Origin: Planctomycetota bacterium
GTDB taxonomy: Bacteria; Planctomycetota; UBA11346
DNA: 64,000 nucleotides
Direction: 5' to 3'
Assembly (NCBI GenBank): GCA_014193115.1
Contig: BJHQ01000001.1
Span: forward strand, 564,465 to 628,464
The notes under the pieces were generated by a model that was not told the origin of the DNA, made no database searches, and worked only from the letters and a program-made list of their open reading frames with translations. Positions within the stretch are counted from its first letter, which is position 1; every line of letters starts with the position of its first letter. Of this stretch, positions 60,873 through 64,000 are shown one piece after another. A program made the translations under genes and the position numbers.

Positions 60873-62783
60873 ATGAGCAACGCGCTGCTGCCCCGCTTCG
60901 GACTCCGCCGCCGGATCAGCCGGGCAGTACTGGTCGGACCGGTTCAGGTTGGCGGATTGATCAGCGGAACGCCGGCGCCCTTGGTGGTGCAGTCGATGTG
61001 CACCACGCCGACGCCCGATGTCGCCGCCACCGTCGCCCAGTGCATCGTGCTCGCGGAAGCTGGCTGCCGGATCGTGCGGATCACCGCTCCGGGGGTGAAG
61101 GACGCTCTGGCGCTGAAGGACATCCGGCGCGAGTTCTCTGCCGCCGGTTTCGCCCACATTCCGCTGGTCGCCGACATCCATTTCCTGCCGGCGGCGGCGA
61201 TGGAGGCGGTCGAGCACGTCGAAAAAGTCCGGGTCAATCCTGGGAATTATGCTGACAAGAAACGTTTCGCGGTGCACGAGTACAGCGACGCCGAGTACCG
61301 CGAGGAGATCGAACGGGTCGCCGAACGGTTCCGTCCGCTGGTTCGTCGGGCCAAGGTCCTCGGCCGGGCGCTGCGCATCGGCACCAATCACGGATCGCTG
61401 TCCGACCGGATCATGAATCGCCACGGCGACACGCCTCTGGGCATGGTCGAGTCGGCCCTGGAGTTCATCCGCATCGCCGAGTCCGAAGGATTCCGCGAGC
61501 TGATCATCTCGATGAAGTCGTCGAATCCCAAGGTCATGGTCCAAGCCTATCGCATGCTGTCGGCGCGCTTGGCGGCGGATGGCCACGATCCTTACCCGCT
61601 GCATCTCGGCGTCACCGAAGCCGGCGATGGCGAGGATGGCCGGGTGAAGAGCGCGGCCGGCATCGGCGCGCTGCTCGAAGACGGCCTCGGCGATACCATC
61701 CGGGTGAGTTTGACCGAACCGCCCGAGTTCGAGGTGCCGGTGGCCCGGGCGCTGGCGGCCCGCTACGATGATCGACGGGATTTTCCTGAACCGAACGGCT
61801 GCCCGCGGGATCCCACGGATCCGTATGCGTTCCGCCGGCGGATCGCGGAGATCGTCCGGCTCGGCCAGCAGATTCCGGTCGGCGGCGGGCTGCTGCCCCG
61901 GGTCCTGGTGCCGGCGAAATCACGCACCACCGCCCAGCCGGCGCCCGATCTGCGAGTCGATGACAGCGTGCTGTGGCCATTGCTGGCCCATGCGGTTCCC
62001 GGCGCCGAACGGCCACGGGCCGCGGTGATGTCGCAGCGCAGTCCATTGCCCGCAGATCTGCCACTGGTCCATCTCCGGGCTGGCGAAGATGCCAAACAGA
62101 TCCCGTCCGGGGCGCTGGTCCTGCTCCGCCTCGGGATGGACGATCCGGCGGAGTTCCTGCGCACGACCCTGCCGGCGTTGCCCGAGGGCGTGGTGCTCGG
62201 CATCGCCGAACCGGGATTGCTCGGCGAAGTGCGGGCTTATCGCTTGTTGGCGGCGGTGGCCGAGGAACAGTTCGTGGCGGCGGAAGCCCAAGCCCCTGGC
62301 AGCGGGCACCGTCCAGCGATTTGCCTCGCGTTGCCATTCCTCGCCGACGATCTGGCGATCGCGGCGGTGGCCGGGTCGCTGCTCATCGACGGCATCGGCG
62401 ATGCCCTGTATCTGCCCGCCGCCCGGGATCCGCGGGCGCTTTCATTTACATTACTCCAGTCGGTGAAGGCCCGGGTCACCCGCGCCGATTACGTCGCCTG
62501 TCCGTCCTGCGGCCGGACCCAGTTCGACCTGTTCGAGGTGACCCAGCAGATTCGCGCCGTCACCGGCCATCTCGATGGCGTGACCATCGCGATCATGGGC
62601 TGCATCGTGAATGGACCCGGCGAAATGGCTGATGCCGACTTCGGTTATGTCGGCTCGGGGCCGGGCAAGATCGATCTGTATCGCGGGAAAACCGTGGTCA
62701 GGCGCAATCTGCCCGAAGCCATCGCCCGCACCGAATTGATCGTGTTGATCAAGGAATCCGGGCGTTGGCGGGAGCCGGTCTGA
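60873..62783 (+). CDS. ispG: (E)-4-hydroxy-3-methylbut-2-enyl-diphosphate synthase, long three-domain form
   Basis: 636 residues from ATG 60873 (an ATG at 60831 would add 14 residues rich in no known motif). The N-terminal TIM barrel has 'PLVVQSMCTTPT', 'VADIHFLP', 'KVRVNPGNY', and 'HLGVTEAGDGEDGRVKSAAGIGALLEDGLGDTIRVSLTEPPE'. An inserted domain (about residues 290-530) follows, as in plants, Chlamydiae, Bacteroidetes and planctomycetes. The C-terminal [4Fe-4S] domain has Cys543, Cys546 and Cys577 (CPSC...GCIVNGPGE) and the catalytic Glu584. It converts MEcPP to HMBPP in the MEP isoprenoid pathway, using ferredoxin or flavodoxin. Confidence 0.95.
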   Translation: MSNALLPRFGLRRRISRAVLVGPVQVGGLISGTPAPLVVQSMCTTPTPDVAATVAQCIVLAEAGCRIVRITAPGVKDALALKDIRREFSAAGFAHIPLVADIHFLPAAAMEAVEHVEKVRVNPGNYADKKRFAVHEYSDAEYREEIERVAERFRPLVRRAKVLGRALRIGTNHGSLSDRIMNRHGDTPLGMVESALEFIRIAESEGFRELIISMKSSNPKVMVQAYRMLSARLAADGHDPYPLHLGVTEAGDGEDGRVKSAAGIGALLEDGLGDTIRVSLTEPPEFEVPVARALAARYDDRRDFPEPNGCPRDPTDPYAFRRRIAEIVRLGQQIPVGGGLLPRVLVPAKSRTTAQPAPDLRVDDSVLWPLLAHAVPGAERPRAAVMSQRSPLPADLPLVHLRAGEDAKQIPSGALVLLRLGMDDPAEFLRTTLPALPEGVVLGIAEPGLLGEVRAYRLLAAVAEEQFVAAEAQAPGSGHRPAICLALPFLADDLAIAAVAGSLLIDGIGDALYLPAARDPRALSFTLLQSVKARVTRADYVACPSCGRTQFDLFEVTQQIRAVTGHLDGVTIAIMGCIVNGPGEMADADFGYVGSGPGKIDLYRGKTVVRRNLPEAIARTELIVLIKESGRWREPV

Positions 62784-62854
62784 TCCGGACGACCCAGCGG
62801 GCAGCTCCGCAACCAGCGGATCAACGGATTGCCCTTCTGGAGTATGATTTGTCC

Positions 62855-63775
62855 ATGTCGCACACCTTTGTCCGTCTGGCCGCTGTCTGGATGGCCGGAC
62901 TCACCGCCCTTGCCGCAGCCACCAGTGAGCCACCGCCGGGCGGGATCAATGCGGCGCCGCCGGTCGCTCCAGCGTTGCACTCCCTGCCCTGGGCTGAGCT
63001 GGCCTGCGGTCCGGGTTCAGTGCGGGTGCCGAGCGGTTCGTGGTCCGGCACCAGCGACGGCGGCAAGCTGCTTCCTGCGCCGATCGGCGCTTTCCGCCTG
63101 GGCTCCGGCGCGTGGTGCGGCGCCGGCTATATCGAGACCTATGCCCGGTGCGTCTCCTTCACCGCAGCGGTCACCCAGGTCGCCGCGGAATTGACCTACC
63201 GGTTTGACGATGGGGCGACCTGGACAGCGCGCCTGGCCGTTGTCGGCAACCGGCTGCGGATCGACGAGCAATCGACCCTTGGACCGCGCGACCGCTGGGT
63301 GTTCGACGCCGCTCCAGGCTGGTCGCCGGCGGCCGGTGCGATCTTCACCGCTGCTGCCGCCAAGTGCAGATTCCTGACCTTGCCCTGCCACTACGACCGC
63401 ATGGAAGGGCTGGTGCTGCCGAGTGGGGCAGCCGCGGGTTTCGCCGGGCTGGCGGTGATCGGCGTCGATCGTCCGGAAATGCTGCTGTTCAGCGTCGATC
63501 CTGGCGATGGCCCAGGGGTCGAGCTGTGGCAACACCGTCAACTCGGCGCCGAGACCGGCAGCCGGCAATCCCTCGGTCCCGACACCAAGTCGGATGGGGT
63601 CAACGATCCGCGCACCGCCGATCTGGTCGGCCCGTCGCTGTGGTCCGGCCACGTGACCGTAGAGTTCCGCCTGATGTCCGGAAAGCGGACCAGCTGGCTC
63701 AGCATTGCCGCCAAGCCAGCGGAACGGGCGGACTTGCCCGCCGCGATCGCCCAAGCCGTGGGAGCCAAGCCATGA
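62855..63775 (+). CDS. Exported protein of unknown function
   Basis: 306 residues from ATG 62855, chosen because it begins a signal peptide (MSHTFVRLAAVWMAGLTALAAATS). The mature part is mostly beta by eye, with Trp/Gly-rich strands ('GSWSGTSDGGKLLPAPIGAFRLGSGAW', 'YETYARCVSF', 'LTYRFDDGATWTARL') and a few conserved-looking Cys. It recalls exported sugar-binding or galactose-mutarotase-like sandwiches, but I could not assign a family. Its stop overlaps the next start (ATGA), so the two are co-translated and probably act together. Confidence 0.65.
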   Translation: MSHTFVRLAAVWMAGLTALAAATSEPPPGGINAAPPVAPALHSLPWAELACGPGSVRVPSGSWSGTSDGGKLLPAPIGAFRLGSGAWCGAGYIETYARCVSFTAAVTQVAAELTYRFDDGATWTARLAVVGNRLRIDEQSTLGPRDRWVFDAAPGWSPAAGAIFTAAAAKCRFLTLPCHYDRMEGLVLPSGAAAGFAGLAVIGVDRPEMLLFSVDPGDGPGVELWQHRQLGAETGSRQSLGPDTKSDGVNDPRTADLVGPSLWSGHVTVEFRLMSGKRTSWLSIAAKPAERADLPAAIAQAVGAKP

Positions 63776-64000
63776 CCACCTGTGGTCGCAAGAGTGCCTG
63801 GGAGCGCAGGCTTCAGCCTGCCGAGCCGCGTCGATGGCAGGCTGAAGCCTGCGCCCCCAGATGGGGGCTGTGCATGCTGCTTGCGCTCTCGGCGCAGGCC
63901 GCGGAAATCGGCGAACTGGTGGTCAACAACCATGTTCAGATCGATTGGCAGGACCAACCGGTCTCCACCGATCTCGTCCTGACGCCGGCACGTCCGATCT
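63772..64000 (+). CDS. Exported protein, 5' part only, with a dispersed repeat in its N-terminus
   Basis: The open frame runs from an ATG coupled to the previous stop (ATGA) to the window edge (76 codons). The first about 13 residues are followed by residues encoded by a palindromic dispersed repeat (63797-63862), then by a signal-peptide-like segment ('WGLCMLLALSAQAAE') and a mature start 'IGELVVNNHVQIDW'. The repeat-coded segment is basic and unlike any normal pre-signal region. Translation may in fact begin at the internal ATG 63874 (MLLALSAQAAE). Family unknown. Confidence 0.6.
   Translation, partial: MTTCGRKSAWERRLQPAEPRRWQAEACAPRWGLCMLLALSAQAAEIGELVVNNHVQIDWQDQPVSTDLVLTPARPI
63797..63862. 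repeat. Palindromic dispersed repeat inside a gene start
   Basis: A perfect 17-bp inverted repeat (63806-63822 and 63836-63852) with a 13-base loop, flanked by 'tgggagcg' and 'cgcccccag'. Related GC-rich palindromes occur at 13391-13560. Confidence 0.85.

Overview
The window is high-GC (roughly two thirds G+C), densely coded bacterial chromosome. Its character points to the PVC superphylum, most likely a planctomycete. The reasons are several Hanks-type Ser/Thr kinases fused to formylglycine-generating-enzyme (FGE)-like domains, FHA readers, a 4247-residue surface protein built from Calx-beta, PPC, beta-helix and cadherin-like modules, the long three-domain form of IspG, and a DUF1844 protein. 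This is inference from gene families; no rRNA is present to confirm it.

Layout. (1) 1-8718: a truncated IPT/TIG surface protein translationally coupled to a 1400-residue transmembrane kinase with an extracytoplasmic FGE-like domain; divergent from it a soluble kinase-FHA protein and an unknown 201-residue protein. (2) 8719-18448: a repeat-rich gap, rplT and rpmI (without infC), a HAD phosphatase, an FHA-GAF-sigma54 activator, a DUF1844 protein, a transketolase and gyrA. (3) 18695-23918: an arabinofuranosidase cassette (AraC regulator plus two GH127-type enzymes, the second with visibly lower G+C). (4) 24062-30392: trmD, tpx, ligA, an acyl-CoA synthetase-like enzyme and a transmembrane pseudokinase. 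(5) 38511-30454 (minus strand): a complete F1Fo ATP synthase operon with two accessory assembly genes at the front and a small two-helix membrane protein between atpG and atpD. (6) 38949-58238: a giant surface protein, a second transmembrane kinase-FGE protein, a Pro/Ala-rich outer-membrane barrel protein and a FecR-like protein; the first three overlap end to start. (7) 58303-64000: lgt, an isochorismate synthase, ispG and two exported unknown proteins, the last cut by the window edge.

The most interesting feature is a module that occurs twice: a huge secreted repeat protein gene directly coupled to a transmembrane kinase whose outside domain is a catalytically dead FGE fold and whose cytoplasmic N-terminus carries a tandem array of short Thr-centred repeats. 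The two kinases use different repeat sequences (W-x-G-A-[DE]-x-T in one, H-D-x-x-A-T-x-P in the other). Two FHA proteins encoded nearby, a kinase and a sigma54 activator, are natural candidates to read such arrays once phosphorylated. I propose this as a surface-to-transcription signalling system; the architecture is seen in the sequence, the wiring is inferred.

Two dispersed repeat families fill many of the gaps: one built from 'cgccaag/cttggcg' units, the other from GC-rich palindromes near 'gggagcgc'. One copy of the second family lies inside the 5' end of the last gene. I found no tRNA, rRNA, CRISPR array, transposase or phage gene.
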